The translations under genes and the position numbers were made by a program. A stretch of 64,000 nt of DNA from Rhinopomastus cyanomelas (taxonomy: Eukaryota > Chordata > Aves > Bucerotiformes > Rhinopomastidae). Of this stretch, positions 46,901-58,900 are shown piece by piece (position 1 is the stretch's first letter; each line of letters starts with the position of its first letter). The notes under the pieces are model-generated. The model did not search any database and was not told the DNA's origin. It was given only the letters and a program-made list of their open reading frames with translations. The stretch covers positions 1-64,000 of the forward strand of contig VXBP01001901.1 in assembly GCA_013400115.1 (NCBI GenBank), in the 5' to 3' direction.

Positions 46901-49900
46901 ATGATGTAGTCCTGTGGGAGTGTGAATGAGCCTAACGATTCAGACAATTTTGTGGCACCTACCATCTACCAGCGGCTCTGCACGTATATATTAGTGACCT
47001 CTAGAGCTTGCTTTCTGCTGGTTTTCCCAGTTGTTCCACCCCAGCTTCTCTTCACTGAATGAGCAAGAAGATGGGAGAGGCAGCTCTGGGATGTCCACTC
47101 TTTTCAAGCGCTGACACAAACCATAAACCTGCAGCCTAGGGAACTGCTCCCGTACTGGGCAGGCAGGTGGCCAAAGCTCAGGTTGCTTTTACCACACACT
47201 AACCAGGTGCTCAGCTAGGGAAACTAAAGGTACAACCAACTCAAAGGTGTCGGGGGTGCCATTTCCTTGTGCGGCTGAGGGCAACAGAATCTCCAGAGCT
47301 GGCTCAGCTCCAGTGTGGCAATAGCCCTTACTGGTGTACTCGCTATTTGGAACCCTGCTGTGCACCAGTTTTTAACTGAGAATGTTGTGTTTTATGTCAG
47401 CTGCTTCCCTCCACTAGCTCCACAGCACTACAGATGGATTAGAACACAGGTGGCACGCTGCAGAAATGGGCTTTATGTAATTGACAAAGCCATGAGAGGA
47501 CAGACTGTCTCTGCCAGCTGCCACGCCAGCTGAAAAGAGTCCTACGGAAGTGACGCCCGTCAGGAAACTTCACTAGCACGAGGCCAGCAATGCACAAGGA
47601 TTCTGACAGCAGTGCTAAAATCAAGGGAATCAGTCTACTACGGCTCTTGGAAATGCCCGCCGTGAAAATAAAGCGGCAAAAACCCCAGGACGAATGCCAG
47701 GGAGCCCGTAACTGTTGTTATTCCCAACCCTGCTGTCTGCACTAGTTGAACAGCTAGCACCCGACGCCTTCCTCAGCGTGCGTTGGGTTTCACATCACTG
47801 GACATCTCAAGGGAATCGAGGGACTAAGGGAACAGTTCCTTTGACAAACTGGTTACGGTCTGCCTCAAGAACTTTCCGTATTTTTAAAAAGGCTGGTGTT
47901 CAGCTGCCCGTGTTTGATAGGATGTTCTACAACTCGTGAGGCTTTGCCCCTTGGGACTACCACTTGGCTAGTGGTGTCTTAAGGACACCTGCACATGCTA
48001 AAGGAAAAAGAATCCATTTCCTGGAGATGTTACCGTTAGCCTCGGGTTGGGAGATGGTAACACTCTCTGAATTCTCAGGAAGAAGCAGATGCCTTATTGT
48101 TTGCTTTATTAGAAAATCTAATGTGGGAAAGAAAACCAAATCCTAAAGCAGAGCGTACACTCAGAAATGTTACAGCATGTGTGTGTGTGTGTCTGGTGTC
48201 CAGACAACCTGGACAATGCTGTGTGAGATCAAAGCCTGTCTGAAGGTGGCATAAGGTCATTCCACCCATTTTCCCATCTACGACAGGATGAGGTTTCTAG
48301 TTTGGCTGTGTCTGGCTTAACTAAGCACTTCCTACACCATTTGTTCCATTTTTCAACTGCCACGAACTTTTCTAGTGAAAACTAAAGCAAAAAAATGTCA
48401 CTGAAATTTCCCTTTTTAAAGTTTCTTCTAAGAATGAAAATGTAAAGACCTTTCTGTAAGTACAATCGAAGTATCTTCTGAGGCTTTTACACTCAGTATT
48501 GTTAGGATCTGTGTATAAATTGTGGATATTTAACTTACGAAGATCTCCTCCTGCCACATATATCACACACAGCATCACAGCAATGATAAGGTTGGAAAAG
48601 ACCTTAAAGATCATCCAGTCCAACCTAAATCCAAAGAAACCCAGCAATCCTAACATCTAACATCTAGATCATGCCACTCAGCACCTCATCCAGCCTAACC
48701 CTGAACACCTCCAGGGACGGTGACTCAACCACCTCCGTGGGCAGCCCATTCCAAAACCGGATCACTCTTTCAGTGAAAAATCTTTTCCTAATGTCAAGTC
48801 TAAACCTCCCCTGATGGAGCTTAAGACTATGACCCCTTGTCCTGTCTCCAGTGGCCATGGAGAAAAGACCGACCACTGCCTGACTACAACCACCTNGTCT
48901 CCCTCACTGGAGATATTCAAGACCCATCTGGATGTGTTCCTGTGTGACTTGGTCTGGGTGATCCTGCTGTTGCAGGCGGATTGGACTAGATGATCTTTCG
49001 AGGTCCCTTCCAATCCGTAATGATTCTATGATTCTATGATTCTATGATTCCATTCCCAACCTATAGTTCTGCCTGGGATTGTTATAACCAAAATGCGGAA
49101 CCCGACACAGACTTGTTAAAACTCATCCTACTGGAGTCTGCCCAGGTCCGTCTGCAGGGCCCTCCTACCTTCTAACAGATCAACATGAGCTCCCAGCTTG
49201 GTGTCATCTGCAAATTTGCTCATGATGGACTCCATCCCATCATCAATGAAGATGTTGAACAGGACTGGACCCAACACCGACCCTTGGGGGACACCACTGG
49301 TAACTGGTCACCAACTAGATGCGACACCACTTACTACCACTCTCTGGGCTCATCCATCCAACCAGCTCCTGACCCAGCACAGAATATTCCTGTCAAAGCC
49401 CCCTGCTGCCATCTTCACCAGGAGTACATCATGGGAGACTGTGTCGAATGCTTTCCTGAAATCCAGGTACACCACATCCACAGCCTTCCTCTCATCGACC
49501 AGTCGAGTTACTTGATCATAAAAGGAGATCAGGTTGGTCAAGCAAGACCTACCCCTCCTAAATCCATGTTGACCAGATGAGGCTGGTCAGCGTTGTGGTG
49601 TCCACTGTTTTAGTTTTAGAATAGCAATAACTTACCTTAGGCCAAATGGATGGTGGCTCAGACGTGCTTTAACTGGTGGTTAAACATTAAAAATGGCCAG
49701 AGCAGGCAAAGCAGTAACTGAGGTACTGAAAACTGGGGGACTGAAGCCATTCCAGAGAAGCAGTGTCGGTGTGTCCTGAAAGACTTGTTTAGTCTTTTCC
49801 TAAACTGAATTACAGATGTCAGCAGCACACATCCACTCTCCAATACATCAGGTAAGCAGAACTGGTGTCAGTGTCGCTCTACTGGTAAATGGGAAGTGCA

Positions 49901-52900
49901 GCAGATCTCACACTGCTCTTTCTAAACAAGTTTCCCACTGGTAGCCTAAGAGCATCTACTTCAACATTATTCTTGAAGAGTTTTAATCACAACTTACCTG
50001 TGTGTCTGCATTTAGAACTTTGATTCTCTGTGTGGAGATGAATAGATCCACTTCAGTCAAGGCCTGGGACTCTCCCTCTGAAGTCTAAAAGACAAGTGCT
50101 TCGTTACAGGGGGAATTTTAATTTCCAATTAGAGATTGCTTCAAGCGCAGTGTGATGTGAGGCAGTTGCACCGTTAAACCACTACAGACTTGGCAAGTCC
50201 ACCTACAGAGCTGCAGAGAATTCACTGACTGCATAGAAAGAGTGAAGCACCCCGTAATCTTGTGGGTAAGAAGGAATTTTAAGAGCCTGTGGGATGGATA
50301 GGTCAAGCACTAACATTCTCTATTTGTAGTGAGAGCATGAGAAGTCTGGTCTGTAGTGTAGGCTTTTTGTAGAAAATAAAGACCTGAGTGCTGAGCTAAA
50401 GTTTCTCTGACAGAAAGCCATCAGCTGACTTCTAGATCTCAAATTCTGACCACTGCTTACTAGGGAAATGGTTCCATATCCCATCAGAAGACAGTCACAG
50501 AGCAAGCTGGGTAAATCCTATGGTTTCCCAAGTGTGGCTCCTGGCTCTCCCCATCCAGGAAAACAGGATAGAAGGTGGCAAGGCAGCTGCTACCTCTCGC
50601 TGAAGCACCATCACACAAGAGCTCACCTAACACTTGAGGTCCCGCAAGACCCTGTTTATTCCTCCAGGCTACTTGTCCACAGTGCACCAGGAGTGCAGCC
50701 ACATCAGCAGCCTCAGGCAAAAACGGCCACAGCCAGTACCACCCTCCGCTAAAGCCAGGCCTCAGTCTCCAGGTCACAGATTGGTGGCTGACGAAACAAT
50801 ACAGGGAAGAATGGTGGACTTGCTGCTCTTTTCTGAGCCACAAAGGCTTAGCTGTGTCTGTCAGTCATTCAGACTTACTTAAGTCTCATCCAGCAAAACA
50901 CCAAGCAAGCACACACGTTGGCAGAGATTCTTTTCACTGATTCCCTTTCCTTTCATCCAGGACCATCGCAAAGAGCGAGATTCATTCTGATGGTATCCGT
51001 ATCGGCTGCCTTTACCTAACTGAACCAAACTCGGTTTGTGGCTGAGCGAAGCGTCTCCTGTGTGAATTGTTCCAGCTCCTACCTGCCCGTTTGTTTGGTT
51101 TAAAACACTGACAATAATTTCATAAATAGAATGTCACTCGGAGGCACTGGAAAGGTATTTTACTGCTTTGGCTAATAAAAATAAGTGGTGCTTTTAAAAG
51201 CCAAGATCCTCCAGATAACCAGACTGGCCGTGTGTCTGGACTAAACCAGTCCTGGGTGTTCAACACGAGAAGAGCAGCAGACAAGGCCTCCAGCAAATGC
51301 ACAATGAAGAAAGTCAGATCATTCTACTCCACACAGCATTCTTAATGAAGAAGAAACCCAAAAACTAAGATTTAATGAGGATGTGTAATGAAAGACACAA
51401 CACTCCGCGGAGAACAAGGACAACAACATGTAGGTGAACATTAGTATTCAAGAAAAAGAGTTTACACACCGCTTTTTTCTTGATTTTAGCCGCCTTTTGC
51501 ATCCTCTGAGGAGCAGCATAAAAAGAGAATGCAGACAGATGTACACACACAGAAAGAGAAAAGACAGTGGGGGAGGTCAGAGAAACATTTTGACTGTGAA
51601 TCCAGGCTGTTAAAAATCAAAATTTGGGGGCAGTGGGAGAAGGGTGTGCAGAGTGGAAGATGTGGGTTCTCGAGCAAAACCGGGCTGAACGGCGCCTCGC
51701 ACAGCGCCGACCGATTGCCACAAACGGGCACCAGAGTGTTGCCGGCGAGCAGCTGCTCACAGCACTTCCCCTGCTGTTCATGCAGCAGCCGGCAGCGACA
51801 GCACGGACGCTATTGGAAACCCGAGCTTTTCTATACCTATTGATCTCATCTCTGCACCTTGATCAAAAGTGAAGTGGCCCGTTCTTTCCTTGCATTTGTT
51901 TCTGAGTGCCTAATCAATCCCCAGCCACAACCACCTCACGCTGAGTTAGTAATCTTTCCAGACTGGTTTTCTTCACACCATTTTCACCAACGAAATAACG
52001 TATCAGCTGAAGAAAGCAGAGAACTCCTCTGTGTTTTCCTCTTTCTAACCTCCCCTTTGTTCAGATTCGTTATTCGCAGCAAATCCACAAAACTTGAAAA
52101 ATTCACACAAATTGTGAAGGAAGAAGAATCCTGTGGACGATTCACCCAACAAAAGCACTTTTGTACGTCTCTGTGAAGCAGGCTACGTGATTTACACAGA
52201 AATTGTTCACCCTACACAGCACCAAAGCCAAACACAACAGTCACGAATCTTCTCGTCCTGGAAACAGCAACAACATGTGGAGAGTGAGCTTCACAGTTTA
52301 AGGGAATTATTGGCATAAGAGGAAATCCACTGACAAACACCCCGTGCTTTGTCACCAGCACATTTCCTGATTGCAATCTGTTCTTAATACTTGAACTCTT
52401 AACAGAATTTCTGAGCAATTTTGAGTAAACTCTGGAGTCACCTGTACTTTGCTCCTCAGAGATGCTGAGTGCACTTGTACAAAAAGCAGAGGAAACTAAC
52501 GGTGTTTGTGGCGCGAGACCTGTACTCGTGTACGCGCACTTCAGAACAGGTTTGAAGCTGCAGATCCCGGGCTGTTTAGGGATGGGTGGATTGTCAAAGG
52601 ATCAGTGAGAATTCTACAAACCCTAATAATCCCCTACCTTAACACGGCTCACTGCTTCCTGGGCCTGCATCATCCTGATGTTTTTGGAAGGGTTGCGCTC
52701 AGAGAGCAGCTGAGTAGAGCCCAGGTAATTGGCTGCAAAGATGATTCCATCAATGAGGTCTTCAGGTTCACAGGGTCCTGGAACTGACATGAGATGTTTA
52801 CAGTTACTGCCGTTCAAGAAGGTAGGGAGATGGGAAATGGAATAAAATATATTATGGCTTGAAGAACCTTTTAAATATCTTTTCTAATATGAAACAAGTG

Positions 52901-55900
52901 AACACTGTTTGCACTACTACAATTTTCAGCAGCGGGTGAGGACTGTTCACAGGGTGTGCAGTGACAGGAGCAACCGTTTTAAACTGGAGTAGGGCAGACT
53001 TGGATTGGCTGTTAGAAGAAAGTTTTTTACAATGAGGGTGGTGAAGCACTGGAACACGTGGTAGAAGCTCCATCCCCAGGAGACATTCACGGTCAGGCTT
53101 GATGTGGCTCCGGGACACCTGCAGGCAGGACATCTAAAGGTCCTGTCCATGCCAACACACGCTATGATACTGTACTTTATATGGCACCCCTTCTGATGAT
53201 GTTGTTCTTAGGCCTTTTCAGGCCTCGCACATTTCTATTTCTTTCAGCGTGCAACAAAATGCTAACGCTGCATCACGCTGACCTCTTGTTTCAAGGGCAG
53301 CAAATGGAGAAATGAGCCAAAGATGTGGACCTAGTGTTAAGCTAGCAGAACTTCATGAGCTACCTGCATCAATGTGCTCGTTAAAAACTGAAGTGGCTTT
53401 AATTTTGTTATCCTTCATTCACTTCGGGCTAAGTAGATCAGGCTAAATTGAATCAAGGTTGCTTTGACTCTGACATACGCTTACCCACATCATGTCGAAA
53501 TTGGTTTAACTGATTTCCTTTAGTAGTTAACTTAGGTCAATTTTCTCTAAATATTTTGTGTGTCCTGAGACAAGTAAAGTTGCAATTCTTGGTAGAAATT
53601 CTACGAGTTATTTCTAACATCAAGCGAGACCAAAATTCTCAGAGTTGAGAGGATTTGCCAACAAAAGAAAAGCTGTGATGGTTACAGAATCACAGGACAT
53701 TAGGGATTGGAAAGGACACCAAAAGATCATCCAGTTCAATCCCAGAGCAGGATCCCCTAGATTAAGTCACAAAGGAACATGTCCAGGAAGGTTTTAAATG
53801 TCTCCGGAGAAGGACACTCCACAACCACCTTGGGCAGCCAGTTCCAGTGCTCTGTCACCCTCACCACAATATGCGAAGTTCCTTCTCATATTGTGTGGAA
53901 CCTCCTATGTTCCAGCTCACATCCATTGCCCCTTGTCCTATCATTGGGTGCCACTGAGCAGAGCCTGGTTCCATCCTCCTGACACCCACCCTTTCCATAT
54001 TTATCAACATTAATGAGGTCACCCCTCAGTCTTTCCTCATCAGGGAGATGCTCCACTCCCTCCATGTGGCTCTGCCTCGGACTCTCAAGCAGTTCTGCAT
54101 CCTTTTGGATTTGAGTGGCCCAGAAATGGACACAATATTCCAGATGTGGTCTCACCAGTTATTTAAATGGAGCAATCTGCTTCCTCTCCATCCCAAAGGC
54201 TCTGGCTGAACACAGGGAAGTGAAATTACTGTGTCTTACAAAGGCAAAAACAAATTCTTCCACATCTTGGCAGTTTGGTGACAGCAGTGGTGTTTTTAAT
54301 ATGTTTGTCTAAAAACTTATTGAACGTGGCAGTAACCAAGGGGTTTCAGCAATTCTGCAATCCTAATTTTATTTGTTTGGTTTCTTTCAAGATTGGAGGC
54401 TTTTTTCAGTTGGATGCGGTTTCATCATCTCTCAAAAGCATCAGAAAGCAAAGTTTTGCAGAATCATTGTCCTAGTTGCAAATTCTGCAATAGAATGGAC
54501 AAAACAACAACATCTCTACTCTGCCCTGGTGAGACCACATCTGGAGTAATGTGTCCAGTTCTGGGCTCCTCAGTTCAAGAGGGATGTGGAGCTGCTGGAA
54601 AGAGTCCACTGTAGGGCAATGAGGATGATGAAGGAGGTGGAGCACCTCCCTTATGAGGAAAGGCTGAGGGAGCTGGGTCTCTTTAGCTTGGAGAAGAGGA
54701 GACTGAGGGGTGACCTCATTAATGTCTATAAATATTTGAAGGGTGGGTGTGATTCTGTGTGGGAACAGGCTGCCCAGGGAGGGTTGTAGAGTCTTCTTAT
54801 TTGGAGATGCTTTAAACCTGCCTGGACATGTTCCTGTGCGGATTGGTCTAGATGATCTTTCGAGGTCCCTTCCAATCCCCACCCTTCTGTGGTTCTGTGA
54901 TCTATAAAATGCTTACAGTCAGAGTTAATAAAAGAAAAACAGACAAACAAGGTTTGTTGGGCAGAACACATTTCCAACATACCTTTCCCATCATAAAGGC
55001 AACTGTCAGGTAAAATTGGAAGGATGAGATGGTAGTGAAAATTGCCAGGGTCACACTGGATTACCTGAGTGTTTTCTCCCTTATGTCTGGCTGCTTTAAA
55101 TACTACAGAAATGCAGCACTGGCTGAGGTCCCAGCTCAGCAGAGCGCTTCAGCGTGCCCTTGGCTGTAGAACATGCAAAAGGCTTATTGAGGAGCAAGGG
55201 AAGAAGAAATAAATAGGTGAAACTCGAATTGCAGTTCAGTGTGAATGAAGATTTTATGTTGAAAATCAGTCCTTATGTTGAAATTCAGCCCTGTTGCTGA
55301 AAAATCTAACCTTAAATTTCCTTGTCACTGCAACAGAGATGACACGTTGGTTTTCTGACGGTGTGTTAATGCCACGAGTACCAACACATTTTTGGGGGTA
55401 AGCAGATGATGTCTAAGCATTTTTAAATGTTACATGCGTAACATAAGAAAGAAAATACTTGGTCACTAGTTCAGTGTAACTGGATTTAATGATCTGTTAG
55501 GGATTTTCAACTCTAAAAAGAAGTCACTGAGACCTCGGGGTGTGTAGCACTGCTGCAGGTTTTGTATGAGAAGTAACTGGACAGAGGCCATGTCACCTTG
55601 CAGAATGAGCACCTACAAGTTCCATACTTTTGTGGAACTTTATGGTTGGTACTTTGCAAAGGACTCAAAGAGATAAAGGGGCTGCTCACAACATGTTAAT
55701 GACTCTTTCCTCTTCAGAAGGCCATGGAGAACAGGTGTTCTTACACCTTCATAAATTTTCCCCTTGAAGGAGCTCATTGCTACCACCTTTTCTACCCCCT
55801 TCCAGATTTGTAGCTGTCTCCATCTTCACCTTTATCCTTCCAAGAGCTCTATCTGCTCCACCTTTTGATCACCACCAGCTCCCATGGCCCCAGGAGAAGA

Positions 55901-58900
55901 TGAAAATGTTAAATACTTCAATATTTAAACTTTCCAGCTGTATTCTCTTGGGTTTGAATGCTATTCAAAACTGTGATTAAATGTAAAGTATACCAAAGCA
56001 TTTGCTTCCATTTTACTCTGCTATAACTCTGGATGATGTAACACTTACCATCAACAAAACTTGGGAAGGAAGACACTTTCTTTGTCTGTTGAGAAATAGA
56101 AATGGTACAGCTGTAACAAAGTCATTGCCACAAAATGAAGTCAATTCGTATTGTCTGAAAAACACCCGGCTTCTCTCTGGGGCTTCTGCATCGCTGCCAT
56201 TCAGCGCAGTCGAAGACAGTAATTCACCCAACCTAACTTGCATGTTCCTGCAATCCCAAAGACTTTTAATCAAATGAGCAACACAAACCAGTAATTCCCA
56301 GTCCAATCATTTGTCCACTAGATCACATCACCTATGGATATTGTGAATACTTAACAATCTTTTACAATGCAAAATTATGGGTCGGTGAATAAAAAATAAC
56401 TGTCCCTGATGCTGAAATCCAGCAGGAGCCACGAGCGAGCTCTTTTTGGGGTGCTTCTCTCCTGTCTTTGGGCAGCCTCCTTAGGCATTTCCCTTTCCAG
56501 GAAACGGGCTGATTTCTCCGTTATGGGAAGAGGCTTCAGAACTGTTCCTCTTCATTAATGTAAAAGGCTGCAGGCTAAATATGTTCTGTGTTTTTGAGAT
56601 AACAGGCTCCAAATTTCATTTGATTGTTCCACTCTGCAGAAACAAGAGCAGGTTTACCTATCGCTGTGTCTCCTCACAGCCAACTGAGCCAGAACACATC
56701 TTACCACAGAGGCCACTCAAAAAGACTTGAATCATTTCAGCCTTCAGTAATGAATGATGTGTTTGATACTGGGGGTTATTTAAAGACAGCTGTTCCCGTG
56801 GGAACTGAGCAGTCTTTTGGTTTCACAGACTGACAGGGTGGGTGAGAGGATGGGGGAAGCAGTAGTAAGTCTGTTTTTGATACCACTTTGGCCCTCCAAA
56901 ATTCCAAAATGGTAATTTCTGAAGTGTTCTCCCTACTCTTTACGTCATCCGAGAATTTTAGGCATGAGAAGATGCTGCAAACAGTTACATAAAATGAACG
57001 TGGCAGCAACAACTTCACGCGCGTAGTTCTAAGATATTTTGGAATATACAGACCATATTTGCTGTCAGTTCAGGAAAGTGCCCTAGATGGCCCGAGACAC
57101 CTACCTCGGGTGTGTTGTTATTGTCGACTGGTCCATTGAGGTCCGAACGCTGCTGCTTCCTTGGCTGCTCTAAACCATTGCACATCTATAATAAAAAAGA
57201 GAAAGGATTTCAAATGCTTTTGCCTTCTGAAAAGCTGCAAGCCGGAGCTTTCAGTGGAAGCTGATGGTGCAAAGACAGAACATTTTCAGCAGACTAAATT
57301 ACATTCATAAAAAGTTAATACTAATTCACACATTAACATAGGAACATGGACTTAGCATGCTCTCCATGACGTTAAGATAGTCACTGGTCACCGAGCTGCT
57401 GGTCTGTGTGGCTGCTGTCTGTAAGTTATTTATCTGCAGTCCATACTGATACTGAAATATAATGTGACAGAACAGTGGGGCTGTCCTATTTCAGCGTAAC
57501 AAACACAAGGTTCGCGCACAAATGTGGAGTTGTTTAATTCTCATAAAATACCTACTTTGATGCAGACATGTACATTTTGGAGTAGCAGTTACACTACTGA
57601 TTTAAACTAAACCATTTTGTCTTGATGCACGTTTTTCATGTGAAATTAAGCCAAATGCCGACATGTTCAAATTACTCAGAAACGGAGAATTTTAAAATCT
57701 GTTTATTCTCAGTGCTGGACAAAATCAAAATAGTGCTAGTGACCAACTCTGATCTGAAAAACAGGTTAAAGTGCTGTTAAACTACTTTCTTCTCTTCTAA
57801 GTTCCAGTAGTCTTTCTTCTCCAGCCCTGACACAAGTCAGAGAACACCAGCACAGGAAGCTTCCATGTCCCACACACACCAAGAAAGTGAAGTTTTCGGG
57901 ACTCAAGGGTTTCAGTGTTAGTGATCTGGAAAACCAAGGTAATTTGTGGAACAGACGTTTATGCTTTAGGACATTTCCCTTTCCTTGTCTCTCAGATTCC
58001 CCATTATGTATAGAAAAGGAGCCCTTGCATGCCACTGTCACTGTCAGGCTTCACAGGTAAGGACCCGTACCAACAGTTGTGCAAATGGAAAACATGGGGC
58101 CAGTCTTTCAAAGGGTCTGTCTGAACGTTACGTGCGAACACTACTCCTTGTCTTCCTTACAAATGCAACATGTAGCTGTAATAGAAGTGTTCACATGGAG
58201 ACAAATTGTTCCTCATGAGTAATCTGTAGCCTGCTGAACAAAACGCACAGATGAAGCAGGGACATGACAACTATTAGCTCAGCAGCAATTGTCAGGCAAG
58301 ACAACACGCACAAAGCAAAACTCACCCAAGCAGCACCTTGGAAAAGACCATCTGAGCAACAGAGTGAGCACCAAAACCTGGGGACCTGCTGACTAGTGCC
58401 CTGTTTACAGCTAAGCATCATATCCCTGCTTATCAACGCTGTTTGAGGCAGGACAAATCTAATTAGACGGCGTGGCTGAACTAACACGGAGCAGTATGTG
58501 TCCAGGTGCAGTGAGACAAATCATTGAGGTAAACAAATATCTAGAGAGCTTTAAAACACAAGCACAATAATCATAAATTATTCCCTAGAACAGTAAGATT
58601 AGATCAAATATGCTCTAAGGAGGCAGAAATGACTTGGCCACCATGACAATACGTTGGGCTGTAAATAGCGACAGCCAAATATGTCCAACAGACTGTTAAT
58701 GCTTTATAAGCTCCGATGGGTCTGATCATCACATGCTTGACTGAACTGGAAATGCACCTGCATGTAAAGCAGGGATGGGTTGACCAGTTTAGTAAGTGCA
58801 TTATGGAAATGTGTCTCTGCCACAAATATTGCAGTCAAGCAGGCAGCAGCCCTCGGGATCAGGATCAGATATCTGCTGGAAGACCCACTCAGCCAGCCAC

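Noticed and set aside
54994..55013. Minus-strand 20-base stretch TTGCCTTTATGATGGGAAAG between CCTGACAG and GTATGT, considered as the missing APBA2 exon 3
   Set aside because: Its length (20 nt) leaves the wrong phase for exon 4 and its translation has no family match. The 37-nt exon at 56049-56085 fits both in phase and sequence.
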